Positions 17,909 to 26,736 of a stretch of DNA of 64,000 nt are shown piece by piece. Source of the stretch: DASRAA01 sp963814165. GTDB lineage: Bacteria; Acidobacteriota; Terriglobia; Terriglobales; Acidobacteriaceae. The notes beneath the pieces are model-generated. The model made no database searches and was not told the DNA's origin. It worked only from the letters and a program-made list of their open reading frames with translations. Each line of letters opens with the position of its first letter. Position 1 is the first letter of the stretch. The translations under genes and the position numbers were made by a program. The stretch covers positions 62,001 through 126,000 of the forward strand of contig CAWFBW010000008.1 of NCBI GenBank assembly GCA_963814165.1, in the 5' to 3' direction.

Positions 17909-19213
17909 TTATTGAATCAGCCTTACCCACCGAATATGTCCAATGCCGCATACCTCTGTGGAGCCGCTATTGAAGAGATCCACGCGGAGTTGCTGAATTC
18001 TGCCGTCCCACAGAGGATGTTCGCGCGTCCGAAAGCGCAGGATCCTCCAGTGAGGTCCGGGGACAAAATTCACGTGAATACTGCGCTCCTCGGAAAAGTA
18101 AGAAGCAGCGTCGCGCCAATAAAGGGAACAGTGATCACCAACATTTCCAGCCGCCGACACCCAGATCTCTATTGCATCATCGGCCTGAATCGGTTCGGTA
18201 GGAACGAAAATTCCAAAATCATTTCCTTCAACGTAGACAGTCATCGAATTTTCGTGCATCTTAATCTTGCCGTGGGCCGGATTGCTCAGATCTGGAACTG
18301 GCTGCCCCGTCCGGAACTCAATTGATGGGCAGAGTTCAACGGATTCTACGGAGTATCCCAGCCTCATCATCTCACGGCCTAAATGTCGTTCGAAGAAGCT
18401 GGAAACCTCTTGGGATATGTATTCAGTCTGCCAGCGCCGAATCGACGTAGCTAGGGTCGACGAAGTCCGATGCCCTTCGATTGGCTCAAAACCAGCGCCG
18501 AGATCCGGCGTGAGTCCAATGTTTCGTAGCCAGGCAAGGAAGTCCTCGGGATGTAACACCAGGTCTTCGTAGCGGAGAAAGAATGACTCTCGGTATATGG
18601 CTCCATCTGCGACAAAATTCTCGAAGTAGTTGGCGAGTTCAAGACCCAGGCTCCGTGCATGGCTGAGATCGGTGTCGTCATGCTTACGGTGAAAGCCGTA
18701 GTATTTCCTCTGCTTCATGAACGCATTGGATGAGAGGTATACGTCGCGGGGATCTCGGAAGAGATGAATGACAAAGCAGGGAAAGACTGGCCGAACCATC
18801 GGCGTGAGCCACACCGGGGCTTTTTCGGCGTAAAATTCTGCCCGCGGATCGGCGGTTTTTGCGTTGCGGCTGAACAAATCCCAAAAGATACGCAGCCAAT
18901 CCACGTTTTGCCCGCCATTATGGCCGGGCCACGGCCACGGTCCAAAAACGCTCTCCTCATGTACGTACAGGTGGTCCGAAGTAAACCTGGAATCAGGCGT
19001 TCTGTCCTTCAAGATTGAGGAGAGCTTCGCATAGTAGGCCAGGTAGCGGATTTCATATGGGTACTCGCGATCGAATACCACGCGAGGGTCGGTTGCAAGA
19101 ACCTTCATTACCGCTGATGTGCCGCTCCGGCCGTATCCCGCCACGAGTATCGGACGAAGCACCCCCGCTCCACTGTCAGAAAGAACTCCGTGTACCCGCT
19201 CATTGATCGGCAC
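17909..19213 (-). CDS. Sulfotransferase family protein with C-terminal beta domain
   Basis: 434 residues. The PAPS 5'-phosphosulfate-binding loop is near the N-terminus (ILVAGYGRSGTSAVMKVL) and the 3'-phosphate region is seen as VIHLFRDPRDVYLSS, both diagnostic of Sulfotransfer_1/3. Residues beyond about 310 form an extra strand-rich domain (SMTVYVEGNDFGIFVPT ... HWRILRFRTREH), resembling a carbohydrate-binding or jelly-roll fold and not part of the catalytic domain. It would transfer sulfate from PAPS to a hydroxyl of the exported glycan. Many residues are well conserved, so I expect an active enzyme. The 265-base gap upstream (19214-19478) holds nothing I recognise. Confidence 0.82.
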   Translation of the reverse strand: MPINERVHGVLSDSGAGVLRPILVAGYGRSGTSAVMKVLATDPRVVFDREYPYEIRYLAYYAKLSSILKDRTPDSRFTSDHLYVHEESVFGPWPWPGHNGGQNVDWLRIFWDLFSRNAKTADPRAEFYAEKAPVWLTPMVRPVFPCFVIHLFRDPRDVYLSSNAFMKQRKYYGFHRKHDDTDLSHARSLGLELANYFENFVADGAIYRESFFLRYEDLVLHPEDFLAWLRNIGLTPDLGAGFEPIEGHRTSSTLATSIRRWQTEYISQEVSSFFERHLGREMMRLGYSVESVELCPSIEFRTGQPVPDLSNPAHGKIKMHENSMTVYVEGNDFGIFVPTEPIQADDAIEIWVSAAGNVGDHCSLYWRDAASYFSEERSIHVNFVPGPHWRILRFRTREHPLWDGRIQQLRVDLFNSGSTEVCGIGHIRWVRLIQ

Positions 19214-19478
19214 AGCAATCGTCTCCGCTCACAAATCATAAAGGAACAAGGCGGGATCGTGAGAATCCGTTCCAGTCACCACAAAATGCCAAGTGCAAGA
19301 ACTGGTTCGGCGCATTACGCTACCCTGCCGACGACTCAATTAAGTCCGTTGGATATCTCGAACGGCGCAGGAAGAGAGCGGTTCCCTGTACTCAGCCTCG
19401 AACGAGATAGCCCCTTCCAGTTCATCCGTTCAGCTTGCCCAGACAACGGAACTTCGTGTGCGCTAAGATTATCGCTTT

Positions 19479-19760
19479 ATGATCATCACTCGTTCGTTGT
19501 TGCGTGGCTCGTTGGGCGGTGGAGGCACCTACCTGCCTTCGTACTATCGTCACCATGGCGGGTTCCTGATTGCCGGCGCCATCGACAAGTATGTCTACGT
19601 CACCATCCACCCAAGATTCGTGGATGAATTTTTGCTGAAATACTCGCAGTTGGAAGAGGCGTCCGCGATCGACGAGATCCGACATCCCATCTTCCGGGAG
19701 GCGATCCGTCTGGTGAGTGTGCAGGAGCGCAACCTGGAGAATGCCAGCATGGTGCTGTGA
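19479..19760 (+). pseudogene. N-terminal fragment of an HddA-like GHMP sugar kinase
   Basis: Ninety-three residues that follow the start of D-glycero-D-manno-heptose-7-phosphate kinase (HddA) and related GHMP kinases: MIITRSLLRGSLGGGGTYLP, then YRHHGGFLIAGAIDKYVYVT, FVDEFLLKYSQLEE and HPIFREAIRLV. The usual family reads RTPLRISLGGGGTDLP, so conserved T, P, I and D have changed. The frame stops right after LENASM, just before the ATP-binding loop (PxGxGLGSS), so it cannot be a working kinase. It is the first member of the run of genes that continues with the HAD phosphatase. I infer a decayed first gene of a sugar-nucleotide operon. Confidence 0.75.
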
Positions 19761-19803
19761 ACGCGCCCAGTCGGGACTGACAACCATCGAGTGCTCATTC
19801 GTG

Positions 19804-20460
19804 ATGGAACATAAGATCAACGGGATCATCTTCGATATGGATGGAGTGCTCCTGTACTCCTCGGCCATCCACGAAAGGGCCTATCGGCAGGCATTGGCTG
19901 GTTTCACCATTCGTGAGTTTCGATACGGCAGCATCGCCGGTATGCGAACCGATGAGGCGCTGCGTTTTGTTCTTACGGAAAACGGCGTGCCATTCACTCC
20001 AGAGCTTGTTCGCTCCTTGGCAGCCACAAAAAGCGGCCTCGCACGGGAGTTGATCAGCAGCGAGAATCCGATTGCGCCTGGCTGTGTCGAGGCGCTTTGT
20101 CGCTTGGCTGGAAACTACAGACTCGCTTTAGCGAGTTCTGCCTCTAAGCCGACGGTCGACCTCTTCCTGCGACAGAACGGATTGCTGGATCGGTTCGCGT
20201 CTGTTCTGCATGGTGGCGACGTGCTGCGAGCCAAACCCAATCCCGAGATCTATGAACTGGCGTGTCAGCGCATCGGGTTGCCGCCAGCCGAATGCCTGAT
20301 CATTGAGGACGCTGTCAGCGGGGTGCTCGCCGGTAAGGCTGCCGGAGCACGCGTCTGGGGAATTTCAACAACTTGTACGGTTAAGGAACTGGAAAAAGCT
20401 GGGGTGGAGTGTGTCATTGACTGTCTTGAAGATATTCTGTCAGTATTGGACGGACGATAA
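19804..20460 (+). CDS. HAD-family phosphatase / beta-phosphoglucomutase-like
   Basis: 218 residues with all HAD signatures: motif I IIFDMDGVLLYSS (nucleophile D and acid/base D), motif II LALASSASK, the motif III lysine in RAKPNPEIYELA, and motif IV CLIIEDAVSGVLAGKAAG. The cap domain type and the 'AKPNPEIY' block fit the beta-phosphoglucomutase/phosphatase subfamily. In this context it may dephosphorylate a sugar bisphosphate (as GmhB does in heptose synthesis) or isomerise a sugar phosphate; the sequence does not decide. The ATG at 19804 was chosen because the match starts there (MEHKINGIIFD). Its stop overlaps the next start (TAATG), indicating coupled translation. Confidence 0.85.
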   Translation: MEHKINGIIFDMDGVLLYSSAIHERAYRQALAGFTIREFRYGSIAGMRTDEALRFVLTENGVPFTPELVRSLAATKSGLARELISSENPIAPGCVEALCRLAGNYRLALASSASKPTVDLFLRQNGLLDRFASVLHGGDVLRAKPNPEIYELACQRIGLPPAECLIIEDAVSGVLAGKAAGARVWGISTTCTVKELEKAGVECVIDCLEDILSVLDGR

Positions 20461-21260
20461 TGGCCCGGGTTTTGGTTCTCGAAGACGCCCCTCCATGGCT
20501 CGACGCCGCTGTGGATCCAGCCTCGTGGACGGTATTGGTCGCGGCCGCCGGGCGAGGGACCCGACTGGGATTCCATAAACCGAAAATCCTGTTCCCGATT
20601 GCTGGGGTTTCAATCCTCGAGCGACTTGTAAGTCTTTTCGGCTCCGTGTGCGCCGAATTCGTGTTCGTTCTTTCGCCGGAAGGCGTTACTGAGGTCGTGC
20701 CGGAAGTAGAGGTGCTTTTGCCTCATCGCTATAGGACTGCGGTCCAACCGTCACCCGAAGGCATGGGTGACGCGGTTGCGTGCGGACTGACTGAAGTAGG
20801 AACGCCCAATGTTATCGTGGTATGGGGCGACCAAGTCGCGCTACGAAGGTCTTCGATCGAGCTTTGCATGCGTCTGCTGCAGGGCCCACTGCAGCCTGTG
20901 GCTGTATGCCCGACAGTGTTGCGACAGCAACCGTACATCCACTTCCAACGAAACGCCGCGGGCGAAATTATCCGCGTCCTACAGCAGCGCGAGGGCGATG
21001 AGATGCCCGCTGAGGGTGAGAGCGACTCGGGCGTGTTCTTCTTTAAAACTGAGGCCCTAAAGCTCCAAATGAAGGAATTTGTAAAGTGTGATCGGGCAAG
21101 AGGGCAACTAACAGGCGAGCAGAATTTTCTCCCAGTCTTTCCTCTATTTGACGCCGTCGCCGGACATCTCGTTACCGCCAGAGTGGTGACCGTTGAAGAG
21201 ACAGTCGGTGTTAATTCAGCGGCAGATGTGGAATATCTCGTATCCAGCGGTGCGCTGTGA
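20460..21260 (+). CDS. Sugar-phosphate nucleotidyltransferase (NTP_transferase family)
   Basis: 266 residues. After about 20 residues the family signature appears: VLVAAAGRGTRLGFHKPKIL, with the catalytic G-x-G-T/x-R and PK lysine. NVIVVWGDQVAL is the metal-binding 'GD' position of the second motif, and SDSGVFFFKTEAL lies in the acceptor region. It should couple a sugar 1-phosphate to an NTP. The pattern is closer to the GlmU/MobA-like short branch than to RmlA. It overlaps both neighbours by 1 and 4 bases, so it is part of a coupled set with the HAD enzyme and the fusion protein. The sugar and nucleotide are unknown. Confidence 0.83.
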   Translation: MARVLVLEDAPPWLDAAVDPASWTVLVAAAGRGTRLGFHKPKILFPIAGVSILERLVSLFGSVCAEFVFVLSPEGVTEVVPEVEVLLPHRYRTAVQPSPEGMGDAVACGLTEVGTPNVIVVWGDQVALRRSSIELCMRLLQGPLQPVAVCPTVLRQQPYIHFQRNAAGEIIRVLQQREGDEMPAEGESDSGVFFFKTEALKLQMKEFVKCDRARGQLTGEQNFLPVFPLFDAVAGHLVTARVVTVEETVGVNSAADVEYLVSSGAL

Positions 21261-23320
21261 TCCCGCAGGGCGAACTCGTTTTTTCGGAGCCTCAGGTGTC
21301 GGAGAGCACGCACCGCAGTAAGGACTCGCTACTTAAGGTCGTTTTGTTTTCCGGAGGCAGCGGAACCGGCACGATCGCATCGTCCCTGCTTCGTAACCGG
21401 CAGTTGTCACTCACCGTCATTATTAATGCATATGATGACGGCCACTCGACTGGCCGACTGCGACGTTTCATCCCAGGAATGCTGGGTCCTTCGGATGTCA
21501 GGAAGAACATCAACCGGATGATGCCTCACTCGGAGGAGCGGCACTCCGCCCTTTTATTCCTTTCTGATCATCGCCTTCCCAAGGGATATCCGTTTGATGC
21601 TGGAATGAAGTTGGTGCGGTCGATCTCCGAAGATTCAACCTCGGAACTGCCCGATCTTCTCTCCGTGCAGTTCGATCGGCTTTCCGTAAGACAAGCGCGG
21701 TTGTTCCGACTTTTTTTCGCGCGCTTTCAGGAATACGCCGAAATCGAAGCCGACAAGGGCAACCGTTTCGATTTCGACGATTGTGCACTCGGAAATATCC
21801 TTTTTTCAGGATGCTATTTAGAGGAGGGCCGGGACTTCAACCGGGCGATTGCCGCATACAGCGACTTCTTTGAAATTCGCGGACGTATTCTCAACGTCAC
21901 TCTAGGAGAGAACCTCTTCTTGATGGCGAGGACCGCGGCAGGCGATATTATCCGTGGAGAAGCAGAATTGGTATCCGTGGAAAGTGCCTCGCGTATCTGC
22001 GAGCTGTTTTTAGTGGAAGAGGGGATTTACCGTACCAGAATTGAGCCGGATAACAGTCAGTCCGTCGAGGAATTGGAAGCCTACATTCAATCCGGGCGAA
22101 GGGTCCCGCTAATCAATCCGGAAGCTCAGAGGGCAATCCAATCCGCCGATTTGATTGTCTACGGACCGGGCACGCAGCACTCCTCGCTTTTGCCATCTTA
22201 CCTGACTCGTGGTGTGGCGGAGACTATTGCTGCCAACAAGGATGCGGACAAAGTGTTCATTTCGAACATCCGCCGTGATGTCGATATACAGCAAGAAGAT
22301 GCCAACGAGCTAGCCCAGAAGTTCCTTCGAGCGATGTGGCGTAACGATGAGGTGTCACTGGGTTGGAACGATGTGGTGACACATTTTTTCATTCAGGGCA
22401 ACGAGACGGAGAGGGCTCAGGCTCCGAGCTATGTCCCATTTGATAAAGAGGCATTCGAGTTTCCGTTGACTACGGTCACCGCGCGAGACTGGGAGGAGCA
22501 CGAGGGAAAGCACGCCGGTGGATACGTGACGCAGGAGCTGAGCCGCATCATCGAATGCCGCATTGGAGCCACTTTCGACTCGAACCCTCATATGGTTTCG
22601 ATTATCGTGCCGGCACTCAACGAAGTTCGCACGGCGGCTGAGACGTTACGGCGCCTAACTGCAGTCGACTTTCACCACTTTGACTTGGGACGGGAAATCA
22701 TCTTTGTTGACGGTGGTTCGACTGATGGAACATTTGAGGCCGCCAATGGCACTCCGGGGGTCAGGGTCTACCGTTTGCCCAGTCGGCAAGGCCGAGGCGC
22801 CGCCTTGCGCTATGGTCTGGGAAAAGCGCGGGGCGATATAGTACTTTTCTTCCCTGCTGATCTTGAGTATGCGGAAAGCGACCTGCAGAGCATCGTGTTT
22901 TCGATCATTCGCAATCGTTTTAAGGTCGTGTTTGGCACTCGCGTTATCAAGTGCAAGAATGTCGGCGACCAGCTTAAGACAATCTACGGCGGAGAGCGGC
23001 TGCCGTACTTGGTGGGTAAGTACGGTGGCATCTTGCTCAGCACCACGGCACTTCTGTTCTGCAATCGTTACGTTACCGATACCCTTACGAGCATCAAGGG
23101 GTTCGACACCAAGTTTCTGCGTTCCCTGAACCTCAAATCCAACGGGATGGATCTTGATGCTGAAATCATCGCGAAGGTGGCAAGGGTGGGAGAATATATT
23201 CTTGAGGTTCCTGTCGACTACAGGCCGCGCACCAGGGCGCAGGGCAAAAAATCAACTACGGCAGATGGACTCAAGACTCTGTGGGCCCTGATCTCGTGGC
23301 GTTTTGCTAGACTGACATAA
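21257..23320 (+). CDS. Fusion of a YvcK/CofD-like domain with a GT2 glycosyltransferase
   Basis: 687 residues, GTG start inside the previous stop (GTGA). Residues about 26-385 match the YvcK/CofD family step by step: GGSGTG at 33-38 (for GGGTGL), YDDGHSTGRLRR at 59-70, GPSDVRKNI, ALGNILFSG at 177-185, IRGRILNVTL, IRGEAEL, NPEAQRAIQSADLIVYGPGT at 287-306. Residues 446-687 are a complete GT2 domain of the polyprenyl-phosphate type (VSIIVPALNE, FVDGGSTDGT, ADLEYAESD). CofD transfers a lactyl-phosphoryl group from a nucleotide, and YvcK binds UDP-sugars. Fusion to a GT2 inside a sugar-activation operon suggests a nucleotide-sugar-handling step coupled to transfer onto a lipid carrier. That role is my inference. 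Confidence 0.85.
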   Translation: MIPQGELVFSEPQVSESTHRSKDSLLKVVLFSGGSGTGTIASSLLRNRQLSLTVIINAYDDGHSTGRLRRFIPGMLGPSDVRKNINRMMPHSEERHSALLFLSDHRLPKGYPFDAGMKLVRSISEDSTSELPDLLSVQFDRLSVRQARLFRLFFARFQEYAEIEADKGNRFDFDDCALGNILFSGCYLEEGRDFNRAIAAYSDFFEIRGRILNVTLGENLFLMARTAAGDIIRGEAELVSVESASRICELFLVEEGIYRTRIEPDNSQSVEELEAYIQSGRRVPLINPEAQRAIQSADLIVYGPGTQHSSLLPSYLTRGVAETIAANKDADKVFISNIRRDVDIQQEDANELAQKFLRAMWRNDEVSLGWNDVVTHFFIQGNETERAQAPSYVPFDKEAFEFPLTTVTARDWEEHEGKHAGGYVTQELSRIIECRIGATFDSNPHMVSIIVPALNEVRTAAETLRRLTAVDFHHFDLGREIIFVDGGSTDGTFEAANGTPGVRVYRLPSRQGRGAALRYGLGKARGDIVLFFPADLEYAESDLQSIVFSIIRNRFKVVFGTRVIKCKNVGDQLKTIYGGERLPYLVGKYGGILLSTTALLFCNRYVTDTLTSIKGFDTKFLRSLNLKSNGMDLDAEIIAKVARVGEYILEVPVDYRPRTRAQGKKSTTADGLKTLWALISWRFARLT

Positions 23321-23352
23321 GGGCGCCATGCAACCCCGACAGATTAGACCCA

Positions 23353-24096
23353 ATGCCAATTCTTTCCATAGTCATACCCGCCTACAACGAAGAAGCCTCA
23401 ATTGGAAACCTGCTTGCCACTCTGATCGCCGTTGACACTGAGCAACTCGGTTTCACGAAAGAAATCATTGTGGTGAACGACGGTTCGAAAGACAAGACCG
23501 CCGAAATCGTTGGCGGGTTCCCTCAAGTCCATTTGATCAATCAGATACCGAACCAGGGCAGGGGAGCCGCGCTGAAACGTGGAATTGATGCCGCCGGCGG
23601 CGACTACATCCTCTTTCAGGATGCAGACCTGGAATACGATCCCCGCGACTATCCCGCCTTGGTTGGGGCCCTGAATTCAGGGGTGCAGTGCATCTACGGG
23701 AATCGCTTGTCGGGTGTGGTTCAAACGTACGGCAGGAGCATTCTGCTTGGCAAACATCCAAACCAAGGGATCGGGCCGTGGGCTGCGGCGCTGGTGATCC
23801 GCGCCTGGACCTCGGTGCTGGTAGGGACTTGGGTGCCCGACATGTTCACCGGATACAAGCTCTATCCTGCCGCTGCTCTCAAACAATTGCGTCTCGAAGG
23901 TAGTGGCTTTGAATTGGACCATGAGATCACCGTCAAGCTCTATCGGATGGGAGTGACGTTTGGCGAGGTGCCGATTCGTTATTACCCTCGTTCCGTCGCC
24001 GAGGGTAAGAAGATAAGGCCAATGGACGGCATCATTGCGCTATGGACCGTGCTACGTTCTCGGGTGCAGCCGCGTTCGCAATGGATCAAACAATAA
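23353..24096 (+). CDS. GT2 glycosyltransferase, dolichol/undecaprenyl-phosphate type (DPM1-like)
   Basis: 247 residues: LSIVIPAYNEEASIGNLL at the start, VVNDGSKDKT, the metal-binding FQDADLEYDPRDYP, and later GSGFELDHEITVKLYRMG and IRYYPRSVAEGKKI, typical of polyprenyl-phosphate mannose/glucose synthases. It has no C-terminal membrane helices, as in DPM1. Its sequence order parallels the GT2 half of the upstream fusion protein (DLEYAESD versus DLEYDPRD; DLDAEIIAKVARVG versus ELDHEITVKLYRMG), so the two are likely paralogues, 32 bases apart. It probably charges a polyprenyl phosphate with a sugar. Confidence 0.9.
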   Translation: MPILSIVIPAYNEEASIGNLLATLIAVDTEQLGFTKEIIVVNDGSKDKTAEIVGGFPQVHLINQIPNQGRGAALKRGIDAAGGDYILFQDADLEYDPRDYPALVGALNSGVQCIYGNRLSGVVQTYGRSILLGKHPNQGIGPWAAALVIRAWTSVLVGTWVPDMFTGYKLYPAAALKQLRLEGSGFELDHEITVKLYRMGVTFGEVPIRYYPRSVAEGKKIRPMDGIIALWTVLRSRVQPRSQWIKQ

Positions 24097-24116
24097 CGGG
24101 TTCGGGGGCGTTGGCA

Positions 24117-25007
24117 ATGACTCGATGCTTGGTGACCGGCGGTGCTGGCTTCATCGGAAGCCACTTGGTGGAAGCGCTGTTACGCCAGAAAAAGACCGTC
24201 CGCGTGCTGGATGATTTAAGCCTTGGCCGGCGGGAGTGGGTGCCGGCAGACGCTGAGATGGTAGAGGGCGACATCCGCGACCTGGAAATGTGTCGCAGTG
24301 TCACCAAAGACTGCGACGTGGTCTTTCATTTGGCCGCGATGAGCCGCTCTGCGGCTTCACTGGATAACATTGAAATCTGCACCTCAACCAACATTGCCGG
24401 CACGCAAAACGTCCTGATCGCTGCGAAAGAGGCTGGTGTCAAAAAGGTCGTCTATAGTGGTTCGTCGACTTACTATGGCAACCAGCCGGCCCCACATCAT
24501 GAGGATCTTCCCGGAGATTTCTTGAACTTTTACGGTCTTTCCAAGTATGTGGGTGAAGAATACTGTGTAATGTTCGACCGGCTGTATGGCCTGCCTTGCG
24601 TTATCCTGCGCTATTTCAACGTCTATGGACCGCGTCAGCCCGAAGAAGGAGTTTATGCTCTCGTCCTTGGGATTTTTCTGCGAACTGCGGCCAAGGGCGA
24701 GCCGTTGCAGATCCACGGCACCGGAGAGCAGCGCCGGGATTTCGTTCATGTCAGCGATGTCGTCGCAGCCAATATTGCCGCATCCGAGAGCGACGTGCGT
24801 GGTATGCGATTCAATGTCGGTAGCGGGACGACGGTTTCGGTTAAGGAACTGGCTGACATGATTTCTCCGCGACAGGAGTACGCCCCACGGCGGATTGCTG
24901 ATGCCGAAGTGACCTTGGCGGACCTGTCCCGGATTACCCGCGTGCTCGGGTGGAGTCCAAAGGTTACTTTTAAGGACGGAGTGCAACAACTCGCTGCCAA
25001 CTTCTGA
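24117..25007 (+). CDS. NAD(P)-dependent SDR sugar-nucleotide epimerase/dehydratase
   Basis: 296 residues of the extended SDR family. The NAD-binding TGGAGFIGSHL is at the N-terminus, SGSSTYYG holds the catalytic serine/threonine region, and YGLSKYVGEEY gives the YxxxK pair. Middle and C-terminal blocks (RYFNVYGPRQP, RRDFVHVSDVV, FNVGSGTTVSV) match UDP-glucose 4-epimerase/UDP-glucuronate epimerase relatives. It comes 20 bases after the GT2 gene and closes the run of coupled genes that starts at 19479, so it probably acts on the same nucleotide sugar. The start at 24117 was chosen by the match; an ATG at 24081 would overlap the GT2 by 16 bases. Confidence 0.88.
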   Translation: MTRCLVTGGAGFIGSHLVEALLRQKKTVRVLDDLSLGRREWVPADAEMVEGDIRDLEMCRSVTKDCDVVFHLAAMSRSAASLDNIEICTSTNIAGTQNVLIAAKEAGVKKVVYSGSSTYYGNQPAPHHEDLPGDFLNFYGLSKYVGEEYCVMFDRLYGLPCVILRYFNVYGPRQPEEGVYALVLGIFLRTAAKGEPLQIHGTGEQRRDFVHVSDVVAANIAASESDVRGMRFNVGSGTTVSVKELADMISPRQEYAPRRIADAEVTLADLSRITRVLGWSPKVTFKDGVQQLAANF

Positions 25008-25221
25008 AATGCATCGCTGACAGTTATTGAACTCGCTCACTCGCAAAACAAATCGCGCATTCGAGTCCTGACAGGGTCGGCATGGACTAGCTGGGAGCTC
25101 AGCGCGCTGCATGACGCTGCGTCGCCTGCAAACTGGCAATGGGCGGTTTAATCAGCTCGACCGAGATAACGGAGCTAGCCGCGGGATGCACTGACTTGGC
25201 GGCAAGTGGGGATGAAGAGTA

Positions 25222-26736
25222 ATGAAATTGAGTCGCATACACACGACTGCCCTGATATTGTTCTTCGGTGTTGCAGCTAGCTACATCTGCTTGTCGGCGG
25301 GCACCATGGGCGGACGTGGCTACGCAGACGAAGAAATGACTTCGGGATTGAGGTTCCTCGAGGTTATGACCGCACGGATGAAAGGCCTCACCGTGCCACC
25401 GATGATATGGTCGCGCCATGGGGCGTTACCCGTGCTTCTTGAGCTTCCGTTCCTAAAATTGGGCAAGCTAATGATGTCGCCCGACCTCGTGCTCTCGTTC
25501 GAGCCGGGTCTGATGACTGCCGCGCTGGTGACCATACTTTTCCTCTGGCTACGCAAGCTCTGCTCGCCGGCCATGAGCCTCTTTTTAACGCTGGCCGCTG
25601 CCTTTGGGACAATGCTTTGGCCATACGCCTACATAGGGCTGGAGACGAACCAGTCTCTTTTCGTATTTCTAGCCGGCTACCTTGCCCTTGCGGACGGGAA
25701 GATTCGTACCTGGAAGCGCCTTCCGATTTTCGCGGCAACCTGCGGAATGGCCCTGTCCCTGAAGACCACAGGAGTCGTTCTTGGACCCATGGTTGCGTTT
25801 CTCCTATACGTGCAGTTCCGGGACAACTGGCGTGAGCAGAGAGGCCGCCTCGTCACAACAGTCCTAGTGATTGGTTCAATCTGGTGGCTGAGTCACTGGA
25901 GCGCTGGGATGTACTACGGTCCGCAGGGTGCGGGCGCGGGCAATTTGCGGCCGTGGCTCATCGACTCGCCGTTTGCGTTCTTCAGCAATGTTCTTGGTGT
26001 GTTTGGCTCTCCCACCAAGGGTCTATTCCTTTATTCGCCAATTCTTATTTCGTCCATCTACGCGGTCCCACGCGCTTACCGCTCGCACCGCGCAATTGCT
26101 GTTTATGCGATGCTGACGATTTCGTGCACTTTAGGGCTCCTTTGTCTTCTGAAATCACCCATGGATGAAGTTTGGGGATGCCGATACATGCATCTTGCCA
26201 TCGCACCGCTCATTCTCTGTATTGGAGCGGCGTGGCCACGTTTCTCTTGGCGGACAGCAGCGCCTCTCACGGCCTTGGCCATTGTGGGTGTGGTGATTTC
26301 ATTCCTCGGAGCGTTTTACTACTATGGCGTTCGCGACGTTGCCATGACGGACGCCGGGCAGAACACCTTGGAATGGATTCTCGGAGACAGTGTGTGGAAC
26401 ACGGTTCAATTTCATTCCAAGTTGTTCGGCGTATGGGTAGAAGGCTCCGGGAATGAACCAGTGCTGTGGACCCCAAAACACATCTGGGTCTGGACTCCTC
26501 CTCCCGACGCCATGGCCTGGAAGAGCATCAACTTGCGCGACTACTGCGAGCCGCAGTCATTCATGGTACGGTTCTGGCACGTGCCGAAGCAGGGCGTGGT
26601 AGCCAGGATTTTCGCGACATATGTCTCATGTCTCGCACTGGGTATCCTGCTGTTGGCTTGGGTAGGACTTCGAACAAAACAAGACGAGCGGACGTGGTCT
26701 GCAAAAGGAGAGGACCGAACCTTTGAAGCTGCCTAA
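25222..26736 (+). CDS. Integral membrane GT-C-like glycosyltransferase
   Basis: 504 residues with about ten predicted helices. After a first N-terminal helix (TTALILFFGVAASYICLSAG) the loop GGRGYADEEMTSGLRFLEV carries the D-E pair in the position of the GT-C catalytic acid. A run of helices follows and a short periplasmic C-terminal part with a last helix (SCLALGILLLAWVGL). GT-C enzymes use polyprenyl-phosphate sugars made by GT2 enzymes such as the two encoded upstream, so this could be the enzyme that uses their product. The family is assigned on topology and one motif. GGGGATGAAGAG lies before the ATG. Confidence 0.65.
   Translation: MKLSRIHTTALILFFGVAASYICLSAGTMGGRGYADEEMTSGLRFLEVMTARMKGLTVPPMIWSRHGALPVLLELPFLKLGKLMMSPDLVLSFEPGLMTAALVTILFLWLRKLCSPAMSLFLTLAAAFGTMLWPYAYIGLETNQSLFVFLAGYLALADGKIRTWKRLPIFAATCGMALSLKTTGVVLGPMVAFLLYVQFRDNWREQRGRLVTTVLVIGSIWWLSHWSAGMYYGPQGAGAGNLRPWLIDSPFAFFSNVLGVFGSPTKGLFLYSPILISSIYAVPRAYRSHRAIAVYAMLTISCTLGLLCLLKSPMDEVWGCRYMHLAIAPLILCIGAAWPRFSWRTAAPLTALAIVGVVISFLGAFYYYGVRDVAMTDAGQNTLEWILGDSVWNTVQFHSKLFGVWVEGSGNEPVLWTPKHIWVWTPPPDAMAWKSINLRDYCEPQSFMVRFWHVPKQGVVARIFATYVSCLALGILLLAWVGLRTKQDERTWSAKGEDRTFEAA

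Noticed and set aside
21257..23320. Two separate genes misjoined by a frameshift
   Set aside because: The frame is continuous for 687 codons with family motifs in both halves, and the linker (residues about 385-445) has normal composition.
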